Below are positions 15,441 to 24,264 of a DNA stretch of 64,000 nucleotides, in pieces (the first letter of the stretch is position 1; each line of letters starts with the position of its first letter). A model generated the notes under the pieces. That model did not search any database. It worked only from the letters and a program-made list of their open reading frames with translations, and was not told where the DNA came from. The position numbers and the translations under genes were made by a program. Source of the stretch: Akkermansiaceae bacterium (GTDB lineage Bacteria; Verrucomicrobiota; Verrucomicrobiia; Verrucomicrobiales; Akkermansiaceae); the NCBI GenBank assembly GCA_903908495.1, contig CAIVSK010000222.1, positions 1 to 64,000 of the forward strand, read 5' to 3'.

Positions 15441-16877
15441 ACGCATTTCCTCCAGCCGTCCCCGGGACATCGGATAGAACCGGATCGCCAGCAATGATGC
15501 GAGACAGATCCCCGCGCCGATGACGAAGGTGACCATGCCCAGAAGCCAGATGGCCTGCGGTGCCTGGGTCACAGCCTGGCCGTTTTTAGGCACCTGATAG
15601 CCGATGCCGCTGAGGCACCACCCGCTGACGATCAGGCTGAAGGAAATGGCCATGCGCATCGCCAGGCTGAAGACCGATGAATAGCCGCCGTCCTTCACCT
15701 CGCCGGTTTGCAGGCGGCGCACTTCGCTGACGTCCGCCATCATCGCGGTGGAGATTGGCAGCATAATGCCGTTGCCCAGCCAGTAGCCGGCGTGAAAGAT
15801 GACAAACAGCACCAGCGCGAGCGGCAGGGTGGCACCGCCGATGGCAAGCGTGGCGTCCGGCTTGACCATGCCTGTTAGAAACAGCAGGGCCAGCATCAGA
15901 TTGCACAGGATGCTGATGGAGCCGCCGATGAGCACCGCGCCCTTTTTGTCGAAGCGTTTGGTGAGGCCCATGGACAGCAGGGCGCCGAGCGCCATGCCGA
16001 CCATGGTGCCGCCGTGGGCGATGGACTTCTGCCAGGCCGGGAATTTCATGAAGTCATCATACACGAACATCTGCAGCGAGCTGACGATGACCATGCCGGC
16101 GCAGACGACGAAGATGAAGACAAAGACCCAGCGCGGATTGGGATCGGCAAGGATCTCCCTCATGTCGCTGAGAAAATCCCTGAGCCAGCCGTGTTGCGAA
16201 TCGCGGGCGACGGCACGGGTGTCCTCATGCCAACGGAAAGTGAAGATCATGACTAACAGAACAAACACCGCAGTGGCGGCGGCGAAACACCCGCCCATGT
16301 AATGATAGTTCGCCTCCACGGTGGTGGCTTGCACGCCGCCCTTGTCCTTGAAGAAAACCGTCCATGCCATGGCGGGGCCGGCGAAGTTGGCGGCCATGTT
16401 GAAGATTTGGCGGATGCCCTGGAGCCGCGATCGGCCCTGATAGTCGCCGCACATTTCGAAACCGAGCGCCATGTAGGGGATGAAAAACAGGGTGAGGCCC
16501 GTGCGCAGCAGCAAATTCATCGCAACCAGATACCAGAAGATCGCCATCTGGCTGCCGCGGCATACGCCGGGAACCGTCCAGATCAGATAGGAACAAAGCG
16601 CCATCAGCAACCCGCCAAGCAACATATATGGATGACGGCGGCCCCACCGGCTGCGGGTGTTGTCGCTGACGTGGCCCATGACCGGCTCGGTGACCGCTTC
16701 CCAGAAGACCGAGAGTGACATCGCCAGCCCGGCCCAGGTGGGATCGAGGCCCAGCGATTTGGTATAGAACAGCATCGCGAAACCGAAAATGCCGTTCATC
16801 ACCAGCGAATTCGCGCACTCGCCCAGCGAGTAGGTGAGCATGCTGCCGGTTGTGCAGGTCTTGGGTTTTTGGCTCAT
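15414..16877 (-). CDS. MFS sugar:cation symporter (GPH/MelB type)
   Basis: The protein is about 487 residues with roughly twelve hydrophobic segments. The MelB-type signature DNTRSRWGRRHPYMLLGG sits in the first cytoplasmic loop, which places it in the glycoside-pentoside-hexuronide family of inner-membrane sugar symporters. The ATG at 16877 (MSQKPKT) lies 22 nt after the stop of the fucosidase-like gene. A longer frame to 16916 would overlap that gene and adds only polar residues. It is the last gene of the GH106-like/GH29-like operon, so it probably imports the released deoxy-sugar or oligosaccharide. Its 3' end overlaps a 56-bp repeat also found in the truncated DUF4450-like gene. Confidence 0.88.
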   Translation of the reverse strand: MSQKPKTCTTGSMLTYSLGECANSLVMNGIFGFAMLFYTKSLGLDPTWAGLAMSLSVFWEAVTEPVMGHVSDNTRSRWGRRHPYMLLGGLLMALCSYLIWTVPGVCRGSQMAIFWYLVAMNLLLRTGLTLFFIPYMALGFEMCGDYQGRSRLQGIRQIFNMAANFAGPAMAWTVFFKDKGGVQATTVEANYHYMGGCFAAATAVFVLLVMIFTFRWHEDTRAVARDSQHGWLRDFLSDMREILADPNPRWVFVFIFVVCAGMVIVSSLQMFVYDDFMKFPAWQKSIAHGGTMVGMALGALLSMGLTKRFDKKGAVLIGGSISILCNLMLALLFLTGMVKPDATLAIGGATLPLALVLFVIFHAGYWLGNGIMLPISTAMMADVSEVRRLQTGEVKDGGYSSVFSLAMRMAISFSLIVSGWCLSGIGYQVPKNGQAVTQAPQAIWLLGMVTFVIGAGICLASLLAIRFYPMSRGRLEEMRSHRPPPAE

Positions 16878-16899
16878 GGATGGGTGGTGGAGTTGTTGC

Positions 16900-18927
16900 T
16901 CACTCGAATTTTCCAATCACCCGGAATTCGTTCACCCGGAGCGGCGGGCCGGGCTTGGTGCGGGCGAGGCGGACGAAACGCGCGGTTGTTTCGTTAGATA
17001 GTTCGATGACCCATGGTCCGGCATTGCCGATGGAAAGCAGATCGTTTTCCGCGACGGTCATGGCGTCATCCTTGCCGTTGAGGGTGAACTCGACGCGCAG
17101 TTCCTTCGGGGCATCAGGCGCGGGATCGCCGCCACTGAGGGCGTTCTCGGCCTTCACGGCGAGGCCGCCGCAAACCACTGCCTGGCGAACCTTGGCAGTG
17201 ACATCGGCCATCTTGTCGCCCTTGCCGTAGGTGGCTTTCCTGATCTCCAGGGTGACTGGCCCGGCGGCCTGCGAGGTGGCCAGGATTTTACTCTTGGTGA
17301 AACCCGGATCCGACGAAACGGAAACCGCGACGTCCGCTCCCAATGAACCGAGCACCTCAATGCGGGCAAGCTTCGCGGGCTTGCCGAGATCGACCTGGCA
17401 CCAAGGCATCGTGTCCGCGGGCACCGGTGCGTTGCCGGGAGTGATGCCATCGGGACGCGATGACCATGCGGTGCCGGGATTGCCATCGACTGCGTGGAAG
17501 GCAAAAGCCGAGCCACCGGCGGCCGTGGGATCGGGAAACGACGATGCGCGGAAGGCTTTCCACAAGGCAATGTTCACCGGCGGCGAATCCGCGGCGGTTT
17601 TCAGCGCGATGACGGTGTCGAGCTTGTCCCAATTTTCTCCGGCTGGAAGCTGAAGGTGTACCCCGGCCTCGTCCTGTTGGATTGTGACCGCCCTCTTGCC
17701 GACTAACAAGACTGCCTTGTCAAAGCGCTTGCCATCTGCCGGCGGCGGCAGGGTGAGGGATTTCGCGCCGCCGGCCGGTGGCGTGAGGACATGCAGGTAT
17801 TCGATCGAGTCGTCGGTCGCGCGAGTGGCCACTCCCCATTTGAGGTCGGGCAGCTTGGTGCCCGCCGCGGTGGGCCACGAGGTGCTGGCAAACACATTTT
17901 TGGTAGATGCGGCGATGGGTTTGATATAACTTCCGAGCTGGGTCATCGTTTCATCGACGCCGGTTTCCCAGCCACCCCCGGCATAGTTGCCCGCGGCCCA
18001 CTGGGTGCCGCCGCCCTCGTGGTTGGCTCCGGCCTGGAGGACGGTATAGCGGAACATGTCATCGGGTTTGAAAACCACGGTGTTTTTTCCGGCCGGCACG
18101 GCAGACCACCAGGTGGTGGCGAAACAGGTGGCCACCGACATCCGGTAAGCCGGCCAGGCGTTGGCGTCGGTGTTGGCGAACTCACCCCAGTGGTGGTATT
18201 CCTTGCATCCCGTGTCCAGCGAGTAACTGGTGCCATACCAATTCTGGACCATGATCAGGTCGGGCTGGAGGTCCTTGACGGTGCGGCGCAGACGCGGGTA
18301 ATCGACGACCTTGTAGCTGTCTCCCGCGCCGCTGCCTTCGTCGGAATAGATGCCGATGAGATCCTTGCCATAGCGGGCGACGAGTTCTTGATAGAGTTCG
18401 TTGGTGAAATCATTCCACTTCTTGCGGTCGAAGTTCTCCCACTTCGGATCGGTGTTGTTGGGACCGCCCCAACCGGTCTTGAGCTGGTCCTTGGGCTGCA
18501 GGTCGTGACCGTCCCGCGGGTGGGTGTAGAACATGACCTTGATGCCCTTGGCCTTGCAGGCGGCAATCACATCGCCTAACAGATCACGCTTGCAGGCGTG
18601 GTCGGCCATGCCCCATTTCTTCATTGTCGCACTGGGAAACAACGGGTTGATATTGTAGTGCCAGGCGGTGAGGATGACATATTCCACGCCCCACCTGTCA
18701 AGGTCGTTGGCCAAGCCCTTGGCATCAAAGGAGGCGGCGAATTCATCGAAGGTGGCGGGTTGTTTGCCTTCCCGGTCCTTGGTGAACTGGGTACCGGGTC
18801 CTCCGCCCCAGACGAAGTGGACGAAAAACCCGTACTTGGATTTCTGATACTCCGCCATGCCGTTGGTCTGGGCATGGAGGACGGATGTGGCGAGCAGCAG
18901 GCTGGTGAGGAAATACGGGAGTTTCAT
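16900..18927 (-). CDS. Secreted GH29-like alpha-L-fucosidase with C-terminal F5/8C-like domain
   Basis: The product is about 675 residues with a signal peptide (MKLPYFLTSLLLATSVLHAQ). Residues ~25-450 form a (beta/alpha)8 barrel like GH29: KYGFFVHFVWGG, GVEYVILTAWHYNINPLFPS and FYTHPRDGHD. IGIYSDEGSGAGDS carries the Asp expected to be the nucleophile. The last ~200 residues, which the neighbouring paralogue lacks, resemble a discoidin/F5/8C module (FHAVDGNPGTAWSSRPDG, WCQVDLGKPAKLARIEVLG). Its ATG overlaps the stop of the upstream paralogue in an ATGA. The two enzymes are close relatives and probably arose by tandem duplication. The linkage preference is unknown. Confidence 0.8.
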   Translation of the reverse strand: MKLPYFLTSLLLATSVLHAQTNGMAEYQKSKYGFFVHFVWGGGPGTQFTKDREGKQPATFDEFAASFDAKGLANDLDRWGVEYVILTAWHYNINPLFPSATMKKWGMADHACKRDLLGDVIAACKAKGIKVMFYTHPRDGHDLQPKDQLKTGWGGPNNTDPKWENFDRKKWNDFTNELYQELVARYGKDLIGIYSDEGSGAGDSYKVVDYPRLRRTVKDLQPDLIMVQNWYGTSYSLDTGCKEYHHWGEFANTDANAWPAYRMSVATCFATTWWSAVPAGKNTVVFKPDDMFRYTVLQAGANHEGGGTQWAAGNYAGGGWETGVDETMTQLGSYIKPIAASTKNVFASTSWPTAAGTKLPDLKWGVATRATDDSIEYLHVLTPPAGGAKSLTLPPPADGKRFDKAVLLVGKRAVTIQQDEAGVHLQLPAGENWDKLDTVIALKTAADSPPVNIALWKAFRASSFPDPTAAGGSAFAFHAVDGNPGTAWSSRPDGITPGNAPVPADTMPWCQVDLGKPAKLARIEVLGSLGADVAVSVSSDPGFTKSKILATSQAAGPVTLEIRKATYGKGDKMADVTAKVRQAVVCGGLAVKAENALSGGDPAPDAPKELRVEFTLNGKDDAMTVAENDLLSIGNAGPWVIELSNETTARFVRLARTKPGPPLRVNEFRVIGKFE

Positions 18928-20312
18928 GGATTGGATTCGGATTGGCGTGGCGACGACCCCTTGGCTTCGAGGCGGATGACGGTGTTGAGCTTGTCCCATG
19001 ACTGGCCGTCCGGGAGTGTGACGAGATAGCCGGCCTTGTCGAAATCGAGTTTCACCGTGCGGCCACTGGTGAGCAGGGTGGCCGTGCCGAAGCGGACACC
19101 GTTGGCGGGCATGCCGATGCGTGCTTGTTGACCGGCGGGCGGATTAAGGATGTGGAGGTAGGTAATGGAGCCGTCCGGCGAGTCGGTTGCCACTCCCCAA
19201 TCCACAGCGCGGACGCCCCAGCCGATGTTCTTGAGAGCGGCTCCCTTTTGGGTCGGGAAGGCGTTACTGGAGACCGTGCCCTTGATCGACCGGGCGATGG
19301 GTTTCAGATAGCCAGCGAACTTCGCCATCGTCTCGCTCACACCGGTTTCCCAACCGCCGCCGGCGTAGGGTCCCGCGGCCCACGCGACACCACCGCCGAG
19401 CGTGTTCACGCCGGCTTGGAGGACGGTGTAGCGGAACATGTCCTCGGCGGAGTAGGTCACGGTGTTAGCTCCGGCGGGTTTCGCCGCCCACCAGGTGGTG
19501 GCAAAGCACGCCCCCACCGGAACACGCAAACCGGGCCAGGCTCCGCCGTCGCGGTTCTCGAACTCGCGCCAATGATGATATTCCATCATGCCCAGATCGG
19601 CGGAATACGGGGACCCATAGTCGTTCTGCATCATCAGGAGATGCGGGTGCCGGCCTTGGATCGTCTTGCGCAGGCGCGGATAGTCCACCACCCGTTGGCT
19701 GTCGCCCGCCGAACTGCCTTCGTCGAGGTAAAGGCCCTGGATGTCCATCCCGTAGCGGTTCACGAGTTCAGCGTAGAGTTCGTTGGTGAAATCATTCCAT
19801 TTCTGATAGTCGAACTGGTTCCAATCCGGATCGCCGCCCTTGCCGTCCAGGCCCCAGCCGGTTTTCACGCGTTCCTCGGCGAGCAGGTCATGGCCGTCAC
19901 GGGGGTGGGTGTACAGCCATACCGCGATTCCCCTGGCCTTGAGCGCCTTGATCACCTCGCCGATCAGGTCGCGATTGCAGGCATGGCCGGGCAGGCCCCA
20001 CTTCCTCATGGTTGCACTGGGAAAGAGCGGGTTGATGTTGGCATGCCAGGCGGTGAAAATCACATACTCCACCTGCCAGGCGGCCATGTCGTTGGCGAAG
20101 CCCTCGACATCGAAGGCATCGGCGAGCGCGTCGAAGCTGTCGGACGTGTTGCCATTGCGGTCGATGGTGAGTCCGCCGCCCTTGCCGGCCCAGACGTAAT
20201 GGACGAAGAAGCCACATTTGGATTGCAGGAAATCCGAAGTGATCCCGGCAGCGGGTGAAGGGGCCGTGGACAACCACAGCGAGGCAAGGAAGGCGGTGAG
20301 TCGTCTTATCAT
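18924..20312 (-). CDS. Secreted GH29-like alpha-L-fucosidase, single domain
   Basis: This 462-residue protein has a short signal peptide (MIRRLTAFLASLWLSTAPSPAAG). The barrel matches the downstream paralogue almost throughout: KCGFFVHYVWAGKGG, VEYVIFTAWHANINPLFPS, LYTHPRDGHD and IQGLYLDEGSSAGDS with the likely nucleophile Asp. It stops after the barrel and a small beta domain (VTLPDGQSWDKLNTVIRLEAK), lacking the F5/8C tail. It is joined to both neighbours by ATGA overlaps (20309-20312 and 18924-18927), so the operon is tightly coupled in translation. Some enzymes of this branch are only distantly fucosidase-like, so activity on fucose is probable but not certain. Confidence 0.8.
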   Translation of the reverse strand: MIRRLTAFLASLWLSTAPSPAAGITSDFLQSKCGFFVHYVWAGKGGGLTIDRNGNTSDSFDALADAFDVEGFANDMAAWQVEYVIFTAWHANINPLFPSATMRKWGLPGHACNRDLIGEVIKALKARGIAVWLYTHPRDGHDLLAEERVKTGWGLDGKGGDPDWNQFDYQKWNDFTNELYAELVNRYGMDIQGLYLDEGSSAGDSQRVVDYPRLRKTIQGRHPHLLMMQNDYGSPYSADLGMMEYHHWREFENRDGGAWPGLRVPVGACFATTWWAAKPAGANTVTYSAEDMFRYTVLQAGVNTLGGGVAWAAGPYAGGGWETGVSETMAKFAGYLKPIARSIKGTVSSNAFPTQKGAALKNIGWGVRAVDWGVATDSPDGSITYLHILNPPAGQQARIGMPANGVRFGTATLLTSGRTVKLDFDKAGYLVTLPDGQSWDKLNTVIRLEAKGSSPRQSESNP

Positions 20313-23300
20313 GGGGTGGTGATTAAAGCAACAGGGCCGAACAGGCCCGAGCGGGTTTGGCTATCGAAAGCATAAGGCGTGGGGATGCCAACGCTGTAGT
20401 GGTTGGCCAGCGTGTTGGCGATGGTGATCGAAAGTTGGTTTTTCCCGGGTTTGAGGAAGGGGGTGATTTCACACTTCCAGGGTGGAGCGATCAGGGTGGC
20501 GGCGACGTGGCCATTCACCCTGACTTCCGCAGTGGCACTGAGCTGGCCGAGGGCGAGGGCGAGCTGGGAGTTGCAATCTGCAACTTCAAAGCTGCGCGAA
20601 TAGGTGGCGGCACCGGAGTACGTGGCCAGACCCTGCTGGCACCAATCGCCGAGCGGGATGGTGCCGCAGCCGCACTCGAAACACACCGGCTCGGGCAGGG
20701 CGTCGCCGGCGCGCGAGTCCGCCGGGGCCGCGACCACGAGGGCCAGCACGCACGGAGCCACCGCTCGGGTCGTTAGATAGGCGTTGTAGCGGTGGCTTCC
20801 GTCAGGTGTGATTTCTACCAAGTCGAGTGACTGGGTGGCACCGTCGATCCACAGGCATGCCGGACCACGGGCAAGGAAGCGGACGATACGCATCCCGGGC
20901 GGACCGGTGAAGCGGAAACGGATGCCGCGGCGGCCGGCAGGCGCGGGCAAGGCAGGGCGAGGCAGCGACAAATTGTGGAAGCCGCGGAGCATTAGAGGCG
21001 ACGGCGCCTGTTCCGCGGTGAAGCGGAAAAACGCGCGGGTGCGCTGGCCGGCCGGTTGGACCAGCTTGATGACGAGGCGATTCTCGCCGGAATGGAGCGC
21101 GACGTCGTGCTCGCGGGGTTCACATTCATAGTGAGGGATGCTCCATGGTTCGTAGCGACCAGGCGGGAGCGCGTTTTTTTGATAGAACAGATCGTTGCCA
21201 TTGAGCCATGCCTGATAGGCACAGCGCGCACCCATATGCATCGGCACCACCCGCTCCTTCTCCGCAGCGATCACCGCGCGCACATACCAGGCCGATCCGG
21301 GCACCTCACAGTAAAAATCGAGGAATTCCTCCGGCACACGACCTTTGAGTCCGTGCGGGCCGCCCAGCCAGTCCGTTAGAAACGGATCGTGCTCGATGCC
21401 CCAGCGGAGGGAGATCGGATAGGGCTGCCAGGCGGGATGATCCGCCGGTTCCGGGCCGCCGCGCACCAGCCAGTCCTCGATGGCGGTCAGATCGCCACCG
21501 GGCGGGATCGGGCCGATGGATTCCAGGCGCGGGCCAAAGGAATAAGTGGTCTCCAGCCAGGCGGAATCGTCGAAACCCGGGGCGTGCCAATCGTCGGCAG
21601 CATCAAACGCATCCGCATAGCGGAAGCGCCGCGCCTGCGGGCCTAACATATTCAACATGGGAGGCTGGCTGAAGTCCCCGAACCGGTTGTCCAGCGTGGG
21701 CACCACTTGGAATTCCCACGGCCCGTCGAGGGTGGCAAGGACGCTGGCTTCATGACAGGGCGGCAAGGCCGGATGCATGGCCGGTCGGTCCTGACGCCGC
21801 AGGACTAGCAATTTTGCCTCGCGCGCACCGAAGGCAAGCGGGCTGTCGGTAGCGGCGGGTTGGATTTCGCCGGTCCAGGCGTTCCACAGTTCGGCACGGC
21901 CGGCGGCGCGGAACGTCACCTCGGCAACCACCGGATGGAGTGCCGGATTGAACAGATAGAACACCTCGGCTGCCTCATCCGCAAGCTGGCGATGCAGCAC
22001 CTGCAATGGAACCGACGACACCACATCGCAGTGGATCGATCGGCGGATGGCCTCCAGAACTTTTGCCCAGCCCATGGGGAAGAAAAACGCCCGCCCGCCA
22101 CCGGGGTGGTTTTTCTCCAAGGATGCATCGTCCACCGAATCGCCGAAAACCTCAACGATCAGGGACTTCAGAAGCGGATCGCAGCGGCCAGCCCGATCGC
22201 TGGCGCGCGGCAGGCAGCCATAGGCAATCACCACCCCACCTGCCAGAACGAAATCGCGGGCTTTCTCCAGGGTGGAGAACCGCAAGACCGCCATCGCAGG
22301 AAGTATCAACACACGATAGGTGCCGCCCGCCACATGCAGGCCGCCATCGGCGGAGCTCGTCCGTTCGAGCGACTCGAAGTCGAGGAAATCGAAGTCGCAG
22401 TTCCGGTCGAAAAGATATTTGCCTAACTGAAATGCGGATGCTTCGGGTTGCGGATGGTCGGCTTCAGCGCCGTCGAGGTCATCGTTGGCGACGTGCGCGA
22501 CGAGCCCGCCGCACGCGGGATTGGCGGGTTCGGCATCGAGCGCGGTGATCGGATAGACGATGGCCACATCGCAGCGGTGAACCCCCCGTGAAAGCAGCCA
22601 TGACAAGCGGGTGAAGTAATCGTTGAGGGATTTGGCATGTTGCCAATACGGCTGGCGGAAGTGGAAATCCGGCGGTGCCCATTCCCACCAGCCGCCGAAC
22701 GTCGAGTAATACAGACCGTGAAGGTTCACCACGGTGGCGCCACAGGAGAAGTCCTCGTGGATGGCGGCGACGACTTCGGCGGGCGTGGTCCCCCAACCAC
22801 TTGAGTGGAATGCCTCCACCCAGACCCGCGGCCGTTGATAGAGATGGGCGATGGAACTATTGACCTTGAGCCCTTTGAAAGCGCGCGCGCCATGCAACCT
22901 CGGATCATCGCAGCCCGGTGCCGAATACCAGCGCATGGCCCGGAAATAGTCGCCATAATGGGCGCGACCTTCGGCGATCCGTCCGCGGCCGCAGTTGTCG
23001 TGACCGAAAAGCGTGCCGCGCGATTCATGCCAGCGGAAAACCGGCTCGAAATAGCAACTCTCCAGCCGCCGGCTCACCACATCGGCGTAATCCAGCCGGA
23101 TCTTTTCGGTCAGATTGCCGAAATCATGCCAGAGGGCGGGCAGCAGCGGCGCAAGATCGTAACCTTTCAGTTGCGCGAACGAGTCTAGCAAAAAGGTGGA
23201 CCAAAACGGCATGCGGCATCCGAAGTCGAGTTCGTCCTGGAAGAACAGGTTGAGGGTTTTGCCCACCTCGCCGGGGCATTCGCGCTCAAAGGGGGCATAG

Positions 23301-24049
23301 AGCTTGTCGATGGCGAGCCGGCCGGAATCCGGATGAAGCGGATCGAAGGCGTTGATCCGGGCGAAAACCAAAGTCACCCACCATCCGCCCGATGGAGCCA
23401 GCCAACTCAGTTCCCCGTCACACACCCTGTCAGTCAGCGGTAGCAAGCCCTCGGTTTGCGGCAGGCCGTCCACTATCGGATAGGCCCAGGCCCCGATGAC
23501 GCGGGTATTCGGTTCGGCCGTGAGTCGGACGCATCCGTTGTCTGCCGCCCGGTTCGCGACGCAGCTCATTTGCCCGCCCTGCATGTCCGGCGTTTCCTGG
23601 CCGATGGCTTTGAGGATCGGTGCCACCAAGGTGTAATCCTGAAAACCGACGGTCATGCCGCGCTCGCGACATGCTGTTAGAAACCAGCGGAACAACTCCC
23701 ACCACTCCGCAGAGAAGAGCGGCGGATCGCCGAGATCGCTGGAGCCGTCCGGGTGGTGGGGATAGCTGATGATAGTCTGGCGGATGCCCTTGTCGCGCAG
23801 TTGGTCGAGTTGCCAGGCGAGGCGGCCGCGTTCAAGCGTCTCGCCCGCCCACCAAAAGAATGGCACCGGACCATAGGCCGCGGGTGGCGACCGGAAGATC
23901 GCCTGCAGATCTTTCACTCCGGACTCCTCGGGACGGCGGTTCGAGATCGCTTGGGAATGCAGAGTGAGGGGCATGATTAGATAGATGAAACCGAGGGCAA
24001 CGAGCGCTGCGCAGCGGCAAGCATGCCACAACCCCCGAATGAATCCCAT
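20309..24049 (-). CDS. GH106-like glycoside hydrolase (alpha-L-rhamnosidase-like)
   Basis: The protein has 1246 residues with a hydrophobic leader (ALVALGFIYLIMPLTLHSQA). The catalytic part opens IFRSPPAAYGPVPFFWWAGETLERGRLAWQLDQLRDKGI, the arrangement seen in GH106 and related rhamnosidase-like families. A long alpha/beta barrel follows (FFQDELDFGC, VFRWHESRGTLFGHDN). The C-terminal 500 residues hold jelly-roll modules; the last (SRSFEVADCNSQLALALGQLSATAEVRVNGHVA, LKPGKNQLSITIANTLAN) is a galactose-binding-like domain typical of GH2/GH106. It is the first gene of the four-gene unit. Site C overlaps its start; an alternative ATG at 23974 would lie downstream of the site but would lose the leader. 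Exact specificity is inferred. Confidence 0.7.
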   Translation of the reverse strand: MGFIRGLWHACRCAALVALGFIYLIMPLTLHSQAISNRRPEESGVKDLQAIFRSPPAAYGPVPFFWWAGETLERGRLAWQLDQLRDKGIRQTIISYPHHPDGSSDLGDPPLFSAEWWELFRWFLTACRERGMTVGFQDYTLVAPILKAIGQETPDMQGGQMSCVANRAADNGCVRLTAEPNTRVIGAWAYPIVDGLPQTEGLLPLTDRVCDGELSWLAPSGGWWVTLVFARINAFDPLHPDSGRLAIDKLYAPFERECPGEVGKTLNLFFQDELDFGCRMPFWSTFLLDSFAQLKGYDLAPLLPALWHDFGNLTEKIRLDYADVVSRRLESCYFEPVFRWHESRGTLFGHDNCGRGRIAEGRAHYGDYFRAMRWYSAPGCDDPRLHGARAFKGLKVNSSIAHLYQRPRVWVEAFHSSGWGTTPAEVVAAIHEDFSCGATVVNLHGLYYSTFGGWWEWAPPDFHFRQPYWQHAKSLNDYFTRLSWLLSRGVHRCDVAIVYPITALDAEPANPACGGLVAHVANDDLDGAEADHPQPEASAFQLGKYLFDRNCDFDFLDFESLERTSSADGGLHVAGGTYRVLILPAMAVLRFSTLEKARDFVLAGGVVIAYGCLPRASDRAGRCDPLLKSLIVEVFGDSVDDASLEKNHPGGGRAFFFPMGWAKVLEAIRRSIHCDVVSSVPLQVLHRQLADEAAEVFYLFNPALHPVVAEVTFRAAGRAELWNAWTGEIQPAATDSPLAFGAREAKLLVLRRQDRPAMHPALPPCHEASVLATLDGPWEFQVVPTLDNRFGDFSQPPMLNMLGPQARRFRYADAFDAADDWHAPGFDDSAWLETTYSFGPRLESIGPIPPGGDLTAIEDWLVRGGPEPADHPAWQPYPISLRWGIEHDPFLTDWLGGPHGLKGRVPEEFLDFYCEVPGSAWYVRAVIAAEKERVVPMHMGARCAYQAWLNGNDLFYQKNALPPGRYEPWSIPHYECEPREHDVALHSGENRLVIKLVQPAGQRTRAFFRFTAEQAPSPLMLRGFHNLSLPRPALPAPAGRRGIRFRFTGPPGMRIVRFLARGPACLWIDGATQSLDLVEITPDGSHRYNAYLTTRAVAPCVLALVVAAPADSRAGDALPEPVCFECGCGTIPLGDWCQQGLATYSGAATYSRSFEVADCNSQLALALGQLSATAEVRVNGHVAATLIAPPWKCEITPFLKPGKNQLSITIANTLANHYSVGIPTPYAFDSQTRSGLFGPVALITTP

Positions 24050-24098
24050 GGATTATTCCCCCATTTTCTTAGACTTTTCCGATAAATTGATCGGAAAA
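24048..24098. promoter_or_regulatory. Site C plus perfect inverted repeat upstream of the GH operon
   Basis: Positions 24048-24081 match site A at 23 of 34 positions (ATGGA, TCC, TTTTCTT, ACTTTT). Overlapping it, 24075-24098 is a perfect inverted repeat with arms TTTTCCGAT and ATCGGAAAA around 6 nt. Lying at the start of the GH106-like operon, it is a plausible operator. Site C sits closer to the start codon than sites A and B do to theirs, which weakens a simple analogy. Confidence 0.45.
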
Positions 24099-24264
24099 CC
24101 CAGCGGATCTCCCACTCATGGCGGATTTCCGGCTTGATGCCCGACGGCGCGAGGTAATGTGCGTTGTCGGCAGCTTCCTCCGCGAGCTTGTCCGCGATCT
24201 CCTCGGTGACCCTCCTGCTAAACGAACGGTATAGGCCGGCCCGCCGGATTGGGCGGGCTGCGCC
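24099..24264. other. Intergenic, hairpin and possible gene debris
   Basis: The minus strand reads VTEEIADKLAEEAADNAHYLAP in an open stretch with no start or family, possibly debris of a lost gene. GCCCGCC and GGCGGGC (24239-24258) form a hairpin 7 nt beyond the methyltransferase stop without a U-run; it may be a REP-like palindrome. Confidence 0.3.

Noticed and set aside
24100-24230. Minus-strand reading VTEEIADKLAEEAADNAHYLAP as a gene
   Set aside because: It has no start, runs into the GH106-like start region in another frame and matches no family I know; kept only as possible debris.
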